Below are positions 19,921 to 28,608 of a stretch of 64,000 nucleotides of DNA, one piece after another. Location of the stretch: assembly GCF_030291075.1 (NCBI RefSeq), contig NZ_CP127407.1, positions 4,214,001 to 4,278,000 of the forward strand, read 5' to 3'. Under the pieces are notes generated by a model. That model searched no databases, was not told the DNA's origin, and saw nothing but the letters and a program-made list of their open reading frames with translations. The stretch comes from Stenotrophomonas sp. 57 (lineage in GTDB: Bacteria > Pseudomonadota > Gammaproteobacteria > Xanthomonadales > Xanthomonadaceae). Within the stretch, counting starts at the first letter, position 1. Every line of letters starts with the position of its first letter. A program made the translations under genes and the position numbers.

Positions 19921-20679
19921 ATGAAGATCACTTCCATTCCGTTGGACAAGGCCGTGTCGGACGGTCCCATCGATGCCTTCAGCCATGTGGTGCTGGGCGA
20001 TTCGCCCACGTTGGATGAGGTGCTGGATTGCCTGGCGTCGCTGCATGTGGCCAATCCCCGCCATCGCTATCTGTGCACGCTCGACGATGTCGGTCAGTGC
20101 CGTTACACCAGCATGCACGCGTCCGACGACGAGCGCATCGCACTTTATGAGGACGAAGAGCCGGCGACCCCCGAAGATGCGTTGGCGGCACGTGAGCGGT
20201 TGCTGGCGCATGTCGTCGCGCAGCTCGAACATTCCTCTCATCGGCTGGAATGGACCACCCTGCCGGGTACCTTGCTGTGCAATGACGCAGACATCGAGGC
20301 GCTGGTCACGGCCAATGCCGCACCCGACCTCATCGTCGACGAAGCCGTCTGCGTACAGCAGGTGCCGGTGGACCGCGACGACCTGCTGATTGCCGCCCTG
20401 CCCAACGGCTACTTCAGCGCGGACTGGGACATCTTCCAGAACCATGCCCTGATACGGCACCTGCAGAAGCGCTACGACTACCGCCTGTTCGGACTCGGCG
20501 CATCGTGGCTCGGCTTCCAGCGCAACCGCTCGCCATCGCCAGCAGAGGCGAACGCGTTGGTGGCGGACCTGCAGCGCGTCTATGCCGCAGGAACGGACAA
20601 TGCCTGGTCACAACTGGCTGCGACGCTGGCCACCCGAACCACGCTTCTATTGGGATACACCGAAGACTTCAGCGAGTAG
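19921..20679 (+). CDS. Hypothetical protein, family not recognised
   Basis: The frame has steady GC3 codon use and gives 252 residues from ATG 19921; a GTG at 19915 is an alternative. No signal peptide or membrane helix is seen. The protein is acidic. A helical middle (about 80-105) precedes an Asp-rich segment (VPVDRDDLLIAALPNGYFSADWDIFQNHAL) and a YDYRLFGLGASWLGFQR stretch that could be a nucleotide or ligand site. The style suggests a DUF of the immunity or SMI1-neighbour kind, but I cannot assign it. It stands alone between repeat-rich gaps. Confidence 0.75.
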   Translation: MKITSIPLDKAVSDGPIDAFSHVVLGDSPTLDEVLDCLASLHVANPRHRYLCTLDDVGQCRYTSMHASDDERIALYEDEEPATPEDALAARERLLAHVVAQLEHSSHRLEWTTLPGTLLCNDADIEALVTANAAPDLIVDEAVCVQQVPVDRDDLLIAALPNGYFSADWDIFQNHALIRHLQKRYDYRLFGLGASWLGFQRNRSPSPAEANALVADLQRVYAAGTDNAWSQLAATLATRTTLLLGYTEDFSE

Positions 20680-20875
20680 CTGCCCTGAGCACCGCTCCAC
20701 TCGAGCGAGCGCAGCGAGCGACCTGCTTCCGCTCTTGATCCGGTTCCCGTGGTGGCCGCGCCCGGCGAACCCCGATGAACAGTGCTTTCCGCGAACCACC
20801 ACGAGGGGCTCAGCCGCCCGCTGCAATCTCCGGCACAATCGCAGTTCTGATTCCCCCAGAAACGGTGAACGTGCA

Positions 20876-21814
20876 ATGCGCATCCTGATCCTCGGCGCCG
20901 GCGGTACCGGCGGTTACTTCGGTGGTCGCCTGGCCCAGGCCGGCGTGGACGTGACCTTCCTCGTGCGCCCCGCCCGCGCAGCGCAGCTGGACCGCGATGG
21001 CCTGGTCATCCGCAGCCCGATCGGCGATGCCTGCTTCCCGGTGCAGCACGTGACCGCCGAGGCACTGCCCGCGCTCGCCGCGCAGAAGCCGTTCGATCTG
21101 GTCATTCTCAGCTGCAAGGCCTACGACCTGGACAGTTCGATCGATGCGATCGCCGCGACCGTGGGTGAGAACACCACCGTGCTGCCCATCCTCAACGGCC
21201 TGCATCACTACAACGCGCTGGATGCGCGCTTCGGCCGCGAGGCGGTGATGGGCGGCCTGTGCTTCATCAGCGCCACCAAGGCCGCCGACGGCGCCGTGCT
21301 GCACCTGGGCAAGCCGGCCAAGCTCACCTTTGGCGAGCGCGATGGCGGCGCGATTTCCCCGCGCGTGCGCGCCTTCGCTGCCGCCTGCTCACAGGCCAAT
21401 CTTGATCACCTTGCCAGCGAGCACATCGGCCAGGAGCAATGGATCAAGTACACCTTCCTGACCGCGCTGGCCGCAGCCACCTGCCTGCTGCGTGCGGACA
21501 TCGGCACCATTGTCGCCACCGATGATGGCCAGGCCATCGTGCGCGGCCTGTACGACGAATGCCTGGCCGTGGCCGAAGCGGCCGGTGAACCGATTCCTGA
21601 CAGCGCGCAGGACACCGCGCGCGGCACCTTGACCCAGGCCGGATCTGCGCTGAAGGCGTCGATGCTGCGCGATCTGGAGGCCGGTCAGCAGGTGGAAGCC
21701 GAGCAGATCGTCGGCGACATGCTGGCGCGTGCGCGCAAGGCCGACCAGGAAGGCCTGTTGCTGCAGGTCGCCTACAGCAGCCTGCAGGCCTACCAGGCCC
21801 AGCGCGTCGCGTGA
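20876..21814 (+). CDS. panE: 2-dehydropantoate 2-reductase (ketopantoate reductase)
   Basis: This 312-residue enzyme should reduce ketopantoate to pantoate with NADPH for CoA synthesis. I start at ATG 20876, where the Rossmann motif begins at once (MRILILGAGGTGGYFGG). Other marks are the LSCKAYD segment, ILNGLHHYN, and the C-terminal ApbA domain with the catalytic Lys likely in QWIKYTF. Paralogues of this family often act on other 2-keto acids, so the substrate is moderately sure. Its TGA overlaps the GTG of the next gene. Confidence 0.88.
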   Translation: MRILILGAGGTGGYFGGRLAQAGVDVTFLVRPARAAQLDRDGLVIRSPIGDACFPVQHVTAEALPALAAQKPFDLVILSCKAYDLDSSIDAIAATVGENTTVLPILNGLHHYNALDARFGREAVMGGLCFISATKAADGAVLHLGKPAKLTFGERDGGAISPRVRAFAAACSQANLDHLASEHIGQEQWIKYTFLTALAAATCLLRADIGTIVATDDGQAIVRGLYDECLAVAEAAGEPIPDSAQDTARGTLTQAGSALKASMLRDLEAGQQVEAEQIVGDMLARARKADQEGLLLQVAYSSLQAYQAQRVA

Positions 21815-22737
21815 GCCTCGCGCTGCAGGCTGGCGCACTGCCGGCGCGGGTGCTGATCCTCGGCCTGGGCTGGAGTGGCCGCGTGTTGGCCGCGCAGCTG
21901 CGGGCGCGCGGCGTGCAGGTTACTGGGACGGTGCGCGATCCGGCAGCGGCGCCCGATGACGGTCTTCGTCGGTATCGGTTGCAGGCCGACACCGCGCCTT
22001 CGCCCGATCTGCTCGAGGAGATCGCACACGCCGAGGCCGTGCTGTGCAGCGTGCCGCCCGATGCCGAGGGCGACCCTGCCTTGCGGCGGCTGCTGCCCGC
22101 GCTGTTGGCCAGCCCGGCCCTGCGCTGGGTCGGCTATCTGTCGTCCACATCGGTGTATGACGACCGCGCTGGCGGTTGGATCGACGAAACCAGCGCCGCA
22201 GATGCCACCGGGGCCGTCGGTGTGCAGCGCCTGCTCGCGGAAGCCCAGTGGCGTGCACTGGCCCGGCAACGCGGCATCGCCTCGGCGGTGTTCCGCCTTC
22301 CGGGTCTCTATGGGCCGGGGCGCAATGCGCTGCTGCAGCTGTCGCAGGGCCGCGCACGCCATGTGGTTCGCCCCGGCCTGGTGTTCAACCGCCTGCATGT
22401 GCAGGATCTTGCCGTGGTCATCATCGCCGCGCTGCAGCGACCCACGGCGCAAGGGTTGTACCTGCCCAGCGACGACGAGCCGGCACCGCCGCAGCACGTG
22501 CTGGCCTTCGCCGCACAGCTGGGTGGGTTTGCGATGCCACCGGCCGTGGCCTGGGATGACCCGGCACTGAGCCCGGCGCTGCGGCGCTTCTACGCGAGCA
22601 ACAAGCGCATCAACAGCCGGGGCACGCGTGAAGCACTGGGGTGGGCACCGCGGTTTCCGACGTATCGGGAAGGGCTGACGGATCTTGCCGCTTCGCTCGC
22701 CGGGCACGGCCCGGCGCTACCGGACAGCGCTTCGTAG
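21811..22737 (+). CDS. NAD(P)-dependent epimerase/dehydratase-like protein (YeeZ type)
   Basis: The 308-residue protein begins at a GTG overlapping the panE stop (GTGA). It has a Rossmann motif (LILGLGWSGRV) and an extended-SDR core with STSVYDD, RLPGLYGPGRN and HVQDLA. The usual YxxxK pair is not clear, so catalysis is uncertain. The tail is odd: codons for about the last 13 residues lie in a SMAG repeat, and the TAG stop is the TAG of a second SMAG's GTAG head. The ancestral C-terminus was probably replaced by repeat insertion. Confidence 0.88.
   Translation: MSLALQAGALPARVLILGLGWSGRVLAAQLRARGVQVTGTVRDPAAAPDDGLRRYRLQADTAPSPDLLEEIAHAEAVLCSVPPDAEGDPALRRLLPALLASPALRWVGYLSSTSVYDDRAGGWIDETSAADATGAVGVQRLLAEAQWRALARQRGIASAVFRLPGLYGPGRNALLQLSQGRARHVVRPGLVFNRLHVQDLAVVIIAALQRPTAQGLYLPSDDEPAPPQHVLAFAAQLGGFAMPPAVAWDDPALSPALRRFYASNKRINSRGTREALGWAPRFPTYREGLTDLAASLAGHGPALPDSAS
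22699..22720 (-). repeat. SMAG repeat inside the epimerase coding tail
   Basis: On the minus strand it reads GTAGCGCCGGGCC-G-TGCCCGGC, the same subtype as at 7491. It is translated as part of LAGHGPALP near the end of the epimerase-like protein. Confidence 0.75.
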
Positions 22738-22814
22738 AGCCGAGCCCATGCTCGGCTGCTCTCCCGGTATCCGTCGCGCTGCGTGCGATGAGCCGAGCAT
22801 GGGCTCGGCTCTAC
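22734..22814. repeat. Head-to-head SMAG pair with conserved spacer
   Basis: GTAGAGCCGAGCCCATGCTCGGCT (22734-22757) faces its inverse at 22791-22814. The spacer TCCGTCGCGCTGCGTGCGATG is shared with the element at 27485-27547. The pair separates two convergent genes and can fold into a long stem, so it probably acts as a two-way terminator. The left copy supplies the epimerase stop codon. Confidence 0.85.
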
Positions 22815-22817
22815 GGA

Positions 22818-23621
22818 TCAACCCACGTCGGGCAGGCGGAAGAACGTGCGCGCGGCCGCCGTGGCATTGGCCGCGGTCACCGCAACGTCCTCGCCACGAT
22901 CACGTGCCAGCTCTTCCACGATGTGCGACAGGAACATCGGTTCGTTGCGGCGGTCCTTCGGCATCGGTTTCAGCGTGCGCGGCAGCAGGTACGGCGCGTC
23001 GGTCTCGATCATCAGTCGATCGGCGGGGATGTTCTTCACCAGTTCTCGCAGGTGCGCGCCACGGCGCTCATCACACAGCCAGCCGGTGATGCCGATGTAC
23101 CAGTCCTGGTCCAGGTAGTCGAACAGTTCGTCGCGTTCACCGGTGAAGCAATGCACCACCGCGGGGCCGATACGACCTTCGAAGTTCTTCATCTGCGCCA
23201 TGAAATCGGCATGTGCGTCGCGCTGGTGCAGGAACAGCGGCTTTCCATTCTCCGCGGCCAGCTGCAGCTGGCGCTCGAACGCGCGGTGCTGGGCCGGGCG
23301 CGGCGAGAAATCACGGAAGTAGTCCAGCCCGCACTCACCCACCGCCACCACTTCCGGGTGAGCGTGCAGCGCGCGCATCTCGGCATCGCATTCGTCGGTG
23401 TATTCCACCGCATGATGCGGGTGCACGCCGGCGGTGGCATACAGGAAGCCCGGATGCTGCTGCGCCAGCTGCAGGGCCAGCGGCGAGTGCTCGCGGCTGG
23501 CGCCGGTGATGACCATCTGCGCCACGCCGGCCTGGCGCGCGCGGTCCAGCACGGCGTCACGGTCGCGGTCGAAGGAATCGTGGGTCAGGTTGGCGCCGAT
23601 ATCGATCAGGTGCATGGTCAT
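22818..23621 (-). CDS. tatD: TatD family metal-dependent DNase
   Basis: The 267-residue TIM-barrel hydrolase carries the family metal ligands: an N-terminal DIGANLTHDSF (with N and T in place of HxH as in TatD proper), GVHPHH, VGECGLDYFRD, LHQRDAH, VHCFTGE and IETDAPYL. It should act as a 3'-5' exonuclease on DNA or RNA. The start is the ATG at 23621 or at 23615; neither has a strong ribosome site. It is divergent from hrpB across about 60 bases and convergent with the epimerase gene. Confidence 0.93.
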   Translation of the reverse strand: MTMHLIDIGANLTHDSFDRDRDAVLDRARQAGVAQMVITGASREHSPLALQLAQQHPGFLYATAGVHPHHAVEYTDECDAEMRALHAHPEVVAVGECGLDYFRDFSPRPAQHRAFERQLQLAAENGKPLFLHQRDAHADFMAQMKNFEGRIGPAVVHCFTGERDELFDYLDQDWYIGITGWLCDERRGAHLRELVKNIPADRLMIETDAPYLLPRTLKPMPKDRRNEPMFLSHIVEELARDRGEDVAVTAANATAAARTFFRLPDVG

Positions 23622-23682
23622 CGCGTGGGAAAAGTGCCCGCGCATTGTACCTGCGCCCGCCGTGGCCCCTTATCCTTTGCAC

Positions 23683-26187
23683 ATGAACGCCCCGCTCTTC
23701 CCGATTTCCCCGTTGCTGCCGCAGATCCAGCAGCACCTGGCCGCGCAGCCGCGGCTGGTGCTGGAAGCCCCGCCCGGCGCCGGCAAGACCACCCAGGTGC
23801 CGCTGGCGCTGCTCGATGCACCGTGGCTGCAGGGCCGGAAGATCATCCTGCTGGAGCCGCGCCGGGTGGCCGCACGCAGCGCGGCGCTGTTCATGGCGCG
23901 GCAGCTGGGCGAAGAGGTGGGCGGCACCGTCGGCTACCGCATCCGTTTCGAGAACAAGGTTTCGTCGCGCACGCGGATCGAGGTGGTCACCGAAGGCATC
24001 CTGACCCGCATGCTGCAGGACGACCCGATGCTGGAAGAGGTCGGCGCGATCCTGTTCGACGAATTCCACGAGCGCCATCTCAGCGGTGACCTCGGCCTGG
24101 CGCTGGCGCTGGACGTGCAGGCACAGCTGCGCGATGACCTGCGTCTGGTGGTGATGTCCGCCACGCTGGATGGCGAGCGCTTGGCACGCTTCCTCGATGC
24201 GCCGCGACTGAGCAGCGAGGGCCGCAGCTACCCGGTGGCGATCAGCCATTTCCCGGCGCGCCGCGATGAGTCGCTGGAGCTGCAGGTACGCCGCGCGGTG
24301 CAGCAGGCGCTGGCCGAACACCCCGGCGACCTGCTGGTGTTCCTGCCCGGCCAACGAGAGATCGCGCGCGTGCAGGCGGGATTGCAGGACGCGCTGGACA
24401 GCAGCATCGAAGTGCTGGCCCTGCATGGTGAGCTGCCGGTGGAACAGCAGGCACGCGTGCTGCAGGCAGCCAGCGATGGCCGCCGCCGCGTGGTGCTGGC
24501 CACCAACGTGGCCGAGTCCTCGGTGACCCTGCCCGGCGTGCGCGTGGTGATCGACAGCGGCCAGGCGCGCGAACCGCGCTACGACCCCAACAGCGGCTTC
24601 ACCCGGCTGGACGTGGTGGCCATCGCGCAGGCCTCGGCCGACCAGCGTGCCGGCCGTGCCGGACGCGTGGCCGAAGGCGTAGCCTGGCGCCTGTGGCCGC
24701 AGTCGCAGCGGCTGGAACCGCAGCGCCGCGCCGAGATCGACCAGGTGGAACTGGCCGGACTGGCACTGGAACTGGCTGCCTGGGGCAGCAGCGACCTGCG
24801 CTTCCTCGACCCGCCGCCGACCGGCCCGATGGGCGCGGCGCGCGAGCTGCTGCAACGCCTGGGTGCGCTGTCGGACTCGGGCGCGATCACCGCGCTCGGC
24901 CGGCGCGTGCTGGCGCTGGGTACGCACCCGCGCATGGCGGCGATGCTGCTGGCCGCGCCGGATGCACACGCGCAGGCACTGGCGGCGGATCTGGCCGCGC
25001 TCCTTGAAGCGCGCGATCCGCTGCGCCAGGGCGGTGACGCCTTGGCTGCGCGCTGGCGGGCACTGGCGGCGTTCCGTAATGGGCGTGCACCCGGCGACGC
25101 CAATCGCAGCGGGCTGGCTGCCATCGATGCCGCCGCCAAGCAGTGGCGCCGACGCCTGCGCTGTGACGCCTCGCCGCCCGCCAGCGTCGAGGCACACCAG
25201 CTCGGTGACCTGCTCGCACATGCATTCCCTGATCGGATCGGTTTCCAGCATCCCAGCGATCCATTGCGCTACCTGCTGGCCAATGGTCGCAGCGCGCGCC
25301 TGCACGAACTGAGCGACCTGCGTGGCGAACCGTGGCTCGTGGCCAGCGAGCTTCGCTTTGAGTCACGCGATGCGCTGCTGCTGCGTGCCGCACCGGTGGA
25401 CGAAGGCCAGCTGCGCAAGGCGTGGCCGGAGCGCTTCGTCACCGAAGATGTGGTCCGCTGGGAAAGCGAGCGCCGCGCCCTGGTGGCCCTGCGCGAGACC
25501 CGTTTCGACCGCATCGTGCTGGACAGCCGCTCGGCCGGCCGGGTCGATCCGCAGCACGCCGCGCAGGCGCTGACTGACGCGGTGGCCGAGCTCGGCCTGC
25601 AGGCGCTGCCATGGACCGAAGGCCTGCGCCAGTGGCAGGCACGGGTGGAATCACTGCGGCGCTGGATGCCGGAGCTGGACCTGCCCGATTGCAGCGACGA
25701 CGCTCTGCTGGCCACGCGCGCGCAGTGGCTGCAACCTGCGTTCGCCGGCAAGAGCCGCCTGGATGCGTTGGAGGAGTCCAGCTTCGGCGAAGCGCTGAAG
25801 TCGCCGCTGGAGTGGTCGCAGCGGCAGCTGGTCGAGCGCCATGCGCCGACCCGCATCACCGTACCTTCAGGCTTGGAACGGCCGATCACCTACGCGTTGG
25901 ACAGCGAAAGTGGCGAGCCGTTGCCGCCGGTGCTGGCGGTGAAGCTGCAGGAACTGTTCGGCCTGGCTGATACGCCGCGCATCGCCGATGGGCGCGTGCC
26001 GCTGACCCTGCACCTGCTGTCGCCCGGTGGCCGGCCGCTGCAGGTCACCCAGGACCTGCGCAACTTCTGGGAAAACACCTACGCCGAAGTGAAAAAGGAG
26101 ATGAAGGGCCGCTACCCGCGCCATCCGTGGCCGGATGACCCGTGGACGGCCACGGCCACGCACCGGGCCAAGCCACGCGGGACCTGA
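23683..26187 (+). CDS. hrpB: ATP-dependent helicase HrpB
   Basis: This 834-residue DExH-box helicase starts at ATG 23683 (MNAPLFPISPLLPQIQQHL), the usual HrpB N-terminus; the longer open frame upstream overlaps tatD. It has Walker A GAGKTT (about 33), motif II DEFH in ILFDEFHERHLSGDLG, the SAT motif, and motif VI with QRAGRAGR. The C-terminal HrpB domain ends with KGRYPRHPWPDDP. It is a DEAH/RHA-type helicase and is unrelated to type III secretion HrpB. Its exact role in bacteria is poorly known; RNA metabolism is assumed. Confidence 0.95.
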   Translation: MNAPLFPISPLLPQIQQHLAAQPRLVLEAPPGAGKTTQVPLALLDAPWLQGRKIILLEPRRVAARSAALFMARQLGEEVGGTVGYRIRFENKVSSRTRIEVVTEGILTRMLQDDPMLEEVGAILFDEFHERHLSGDLGLALALDVQAQLRDDLRLVVMSATLDGERLARFLDAPRLSSEGRSYPVAISHFPARRDESLELQVRRAVQQALAEHPGDLLVFLPGQREIARVQAGLQDALDSSIEVLALHGELPVEQQARVLQAASDGRRRVVLATNVAESSVTLPGVRVVIDSGQAREPRYDPNSGFTRLDVVAIAQASADQRAGRAGRVAEGVAWRLWPQSQRLEPQRRAEIDQVELAGLALELAAWGSSDLRFLDPPPTGPMGAARELLQRLGALSDSGAITALGRRVLALGTHPRMAAMLLAAPDAHAQALAADLAALLEARDPLRQGGDALAARWRALAAFRNGRAPGDANRSGLAAIDAAAKQWRRRLRCDASPPASVEAHQLGDLLAHAFPDRIGFQHPSDPLRYLLANGRSARLHELSDLRGEPWLVASELRFESRDALLLRAAPVDEGQLRKAWPERFVTEDVVRWESERRALVALRETRFDRIVLDSRSAGRVDPQHAAQALTDAVAELGLQALPWTEGLRQWQARVESLRRWMPELDLPDCSDDALLATRAQWLQPAFAGKSRLDALEESSFGEALKSPLEWSQRQLVERHAPTRITVPSGLERPITYALDSESGEPLPPVLAVKLQELFGLADTPRIADGRVPLTLHLLSPGGRPLQVTQDLRNFWENTYAEVKKEMKGRYPRHPWPDDPWTATATHRAKPRGT

Positions 26188-26331
26188 CCGGCCCTGCCGG
26201 CACCACCGGTTGCGGACCCTGCCTGATCCTGAATGGCTGCGGTAAAGTCACGCTACGTGCGGCGTCGACTGACATACCGTTTACGGGCAACACGCGACAC
26301 TGGACTTCGACCCGAGGCAAAGGACCCCCGC

Positions 26332-26706
26332 ATGAGCAAGCTGACCGTAATCACCGACCGCGCTCTGGAGCGCGCCCTGGAGCTGGCCCACACCGCCGGC
26401 GATGGCCTGAAGAGCGCCGGTGGCAGCCTGCGCAACGCGGACTGGATCAAGACCGGCGCCGCCCTCGGCGCAGTGAAGACCGGCGGCAAGGTCGCCACCA
26501 AGTTCGCCCGCCGCAATCCGGCCGTGACCATTGCCGCGGCTGCCGTCGGCGTCGGCCTGCTCGGCTATGCGCTGTACCGCAAGCAGCAGAAGAAGAAGGC
26601 TGCCAATGGCCACGTGGTGAATGGGCAGGCGCAGCGCATCAATGCACGTGACCGCCGCAACGCCACGGTCGTGGACGAACACAGCGATATCGGCAGCGAC
26701 GCCTGA
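26332..26706 (+). CDS. Small single-helix membrane protein
   Basis: The 124-residue product starts at ATG 26332, eight bases after GCAAAGGA. Residues 1-55 are helical and basic; one membrane helix lies at about 62-82 (PAVTIAAAAVGVGLLGYALY), followed by a Lys-rich KQQKKKA stop-transfer and a polar tail. The shape recalls YqjD/DUF883-type ribosome or cell-envelope stress proteins, but no clear sequence match is claimed. It is separated from hrpB by 144 bases and ends before a terminator. Confidence 0.78.
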   Translation: MSKLTVITDRALERALELAHTAGDGLKSAGGSLRNADWIKTGAALGAVKTGGKVATKFARRNPAVTIAAAAVGVGLLGYALYRKQQKKKAANGHVVNGQAQRINARDRRNATVVDEHSDIGSDA

Positions 26707-26716
26707 GTTGCCGGGT

Positions 26717-26752
26717 GGGTCGGATCCCTTCCGCAGGAAGGGCTCTGACCCC
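26717..26752. repeat. Palindromic repeat, GGGGTCAGA type (copy 2, inverted)
   Basis: GGGTCGGATCCCTTCC-GCA-GGAAGGGCTCTGACCCC matches the elements at 4787 and 44051, here with two mismatches between the arms. It lies just past the small membrane protein gene. Confidence 0.8.
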
Positions 26753-26764
26753 AACAGCCTGTGA

Positions 26765-26797
26765 GGGCCGGACGCCACAAGGCCTCCGGCCCTTTCT
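26765..26797 (+). terminator. Rho-independent terminator
   Basis: AGGGCCGGA pairs with TCCGGCCCT, with an inner GCC/GGC extension, followed by TTCTGTTT. It serves the plus-strand small membrane gene and faces the convergent rluE gene. Confidence 0.7.
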
Positions 26798-26800
26798 GTT

Positions 26801-27370
26801 TCAGCCAATCTGCCGCCACTGTCCCGGCTGCAGATCGTCCAGCCGGTACGGCCCCATCGACACGCGCACCAGGCGCAGCGTCGGCAGGTTCACCGCCGCT
26901 GTCATCCGTCGCACCTGGCGGTTGCGGCCCTCGCGGATGGTGATCGCCAGCCAGCTATCGGGCACGGTCTTGCGGAAGCGTACCGGCGGATCGCGCGTCC
27001 ACAGCGACGGCGCCGGATCGAGGCGCTCGATCTTCGCCGGCAGCGTCGGCCCGTCGTTGAGCACCACGCCGTCGCGCAGCTGTTGCAGCTGCTCATCGCT
27101 GGGCGTGCCTTCGACCTGCACCCAGTAGGTCTTGTCGGCCTTGTGCCTGGGATCGGTCAACCTGTGCGCCAGCGTACCGTTGTCGGTCAGCAGCAGCAGG
27201 CCCTCGCTGTCATGGTCGAGCCGGCCAGCGGCGTAAACACGCGGCGGCAGGCCGAACCCGGCCAGGGTCGGCCGCGGCGGCATGCTGCGGTCGGTGAACT
27301 GGCAGAGCACGTTGAAGGGCTTGTTGAAGGCGATCAGCATTGCGGGCACGGCGGGCGGCGGATGAGGCAT
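26801..27370 (-). CDS. rluE: 23S rRNA pseudouridine synthase RluE-like
   Basis: The 189-residue RsuA-family enzyme lacks an S4 domain, as expected for RluE, which modifies U2457 of 23S rRNA in E. coli. The catalytic Asp lies in GRLDHDSEGLLLLTDNG. Other marks are FNKPFNVLCQFTD and the REGRNRQVRRMTAA motif. I choose the ATG at 27370, which has GAGG twelve bases upstream, over the ATG at 27340, which has none. Confidence 0.9.
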   Translation of the reverse strand: MPHPPPAVPAMLIAFNKPFNVLCQFTDRSMPPRPTLAGFGLPPRVYAAGRLDHDSEGLLLLTDNGTLAHRLTDPRHKADKTYWVQVEGTPSDEQLQQLRDGVVLNDGPTLPAKIERLDPAPSLWTRDPPVRFRKTVPDSWLAITIREGRNRQVRRMTAAVNLPTLRLVRVSMGPYRLDDLQPGQWRQIG

Positions 27371-27484
27371 TGTCCCACGCCTCGCGCCAGGCAACTGTAG
27401 AACCGGAGGCAGCGGCAGGAGCCGCCGCCAACGTCGCGTGCGACGGTCCGAAGGGTGCCGGTCAGGACGGCCGGCATTGCCCAC

Positions 27485-27547
27485 GCTCGGCTGCTGTTGT
27501 GCTCCGTCGCGCTGCGCGCGATGAGCCGAGCATCGGCTCGGCTCTAC
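27485..27547. repeat. SMAG pair with conserved spacer (left copy truncated)
   Basis: The right copy (27524-27547, minus orientation) is complete, ending GGCTCTAC. On the left only GCTCGGCTGCT remains. The spacer TCCGTCGCGCTGCGCGCGATG matches the one at 22734-22814, showing that the pair moves or is kept as a unit. Confidence 0.75.
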
Positions 27548-27581
27548 AGGGCAATCCGCGCTGGCAATACGGCGTCCCGGT

Positions 27582-28439
27582 TTACGGCTTGATGAAGCGC
27601 AAGGTCATGCGATCGCTCTCGCCGATCGCCTGGTACTTCGCATCGTCGGCCTTGTCGTGCTGGTTGGTCGGCGGCAGCGTCCACACGCCGTTCGGGTGGT
27701 CCTTGGTGTCCCGCGGGTTGGCGTTGACCTCGCTGCGCGCATCCAGCTTGAAACCAGCCGCCTCGGCCATCGCGATCACCTGCTGCTGGCCGACATAGCC
27801 GGTGTCATCGTCGTCGGCTACATCGGCCTTGGCGCGATGCTCGACCACGCCCAGCACGCCGCCCGGCTTGAGCACGTTGAAGAAGCCCTGGAACATGCCC
27901 TGCGCCTGGCCGGCCTTGCGCCAGTTGTGCACGTTGCGGAAGGTCAGCACCACGTCGGCTGAATTGGCCGGGCCGAACACCGGCTTGGCCGGATCGTAGG
28001 CGACCACGGCAGTCTTGCCGAACTGCGCCGGTGCGTCGGCGTACTTCTTTTCCAGGCTGTCGCGGCTGCGCTGCTGGTAGTCACGGCCGCGGCCTTCGGG
28101 TACGGCCATCGGGTCGACCACGGCGGCGACGTAATGACCCTTGTCATGCAGCAGCGGCGCCAGGATCTCCGAGTACCAGCCGTTGCCGGGGGTGATCTCG
28201 ATGACGGTCTTTTCCGGAGCCACCCTGAAGAACGACAGCGTCTGCGCCGGATGACGGAAGCCATCGCGCTTGACGTTGTTGGCATCGCGGGTGGGCGCCT
28301 TCACCGCCGCGTCGATGGCCGGCGAGACCTCGATCTTCGCCGGCGCGACCGTGGCCGGTGCGGCGAACGCGGGAACAGCAGCAAGCAGGGCCGAAGCAAG
28401 CAGCAGTCGGCAACCACGCAGGGACGAAGCAGGCATCAT
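27582..28439 (-). CDS. Exported methyltransferase-like protein (COG4798 type)
   Basis: The 285-residue protein starts at ATG 28439 or 28436 (adjacent ATGs, GGAG eight bases upstream). A signal peptide covers about residues 1-26 (LLLASALLAAVPAFA). The rest has the Rossmann-like methyltransferase pattern: IEITPGNGWYSEILAPLL in place of motif I, ADVVLTFRNVHNW, and VLKPGGVLGVVEH. Families like this are annotated as predicted methyltransferases, yet export would place it away from cytosolic SAM. Either the substrate is unusual or the fold has been reused. It is divergent from the aldo/keto reductase. Confidence 0.85.
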   Translation of the reverse strand: MMPASSLRGCRLLLASALLAAVPAFAAPATVAPAKIEVSPAIDAAVKAPTRDANNVKRDGFRHPAQTLSFFRVAPEKTVIEITPGNGWYSEILAPLLHDKGHYVAAVVDPMAVPEGRGRDYQQRSRDSLEKKYADAPAQFGKTAVVAYDPAKPVFGPANSADVVLTFRNVHNWRKAGQAQGMFQGFFNVLKPGGVLGVVEHRAKADVADDDDTGYVGQQQVIAMAEAAGFKLDARSEVNANPRDTKDHPNGVWTLPPTNQHDKADDAKYQAIGESDRMTLRFIKP

Positions 28440-28608
28440 CGGGACGACTCCAGCGGAAGATGCGGCGAGACTAGCAGCCACGGCGTCCCAGGTGTTCACA
28501 AAACGTTAGCGGCGTGCGCGCCGCGGAACACTGTTTTGTGGTCGTCGCCGCAGCACGGTCACACATCGCGTTCTATTCTGGAGCACTTCCCCCAAGGAGT
28601 CCGTGCCC

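Noticed and set aside
23683..26187. Type III secretion gene hrpB
   Set aside because: Sequence is a DExH helicase; the shared name is coincidental and no other hrp genes are present.
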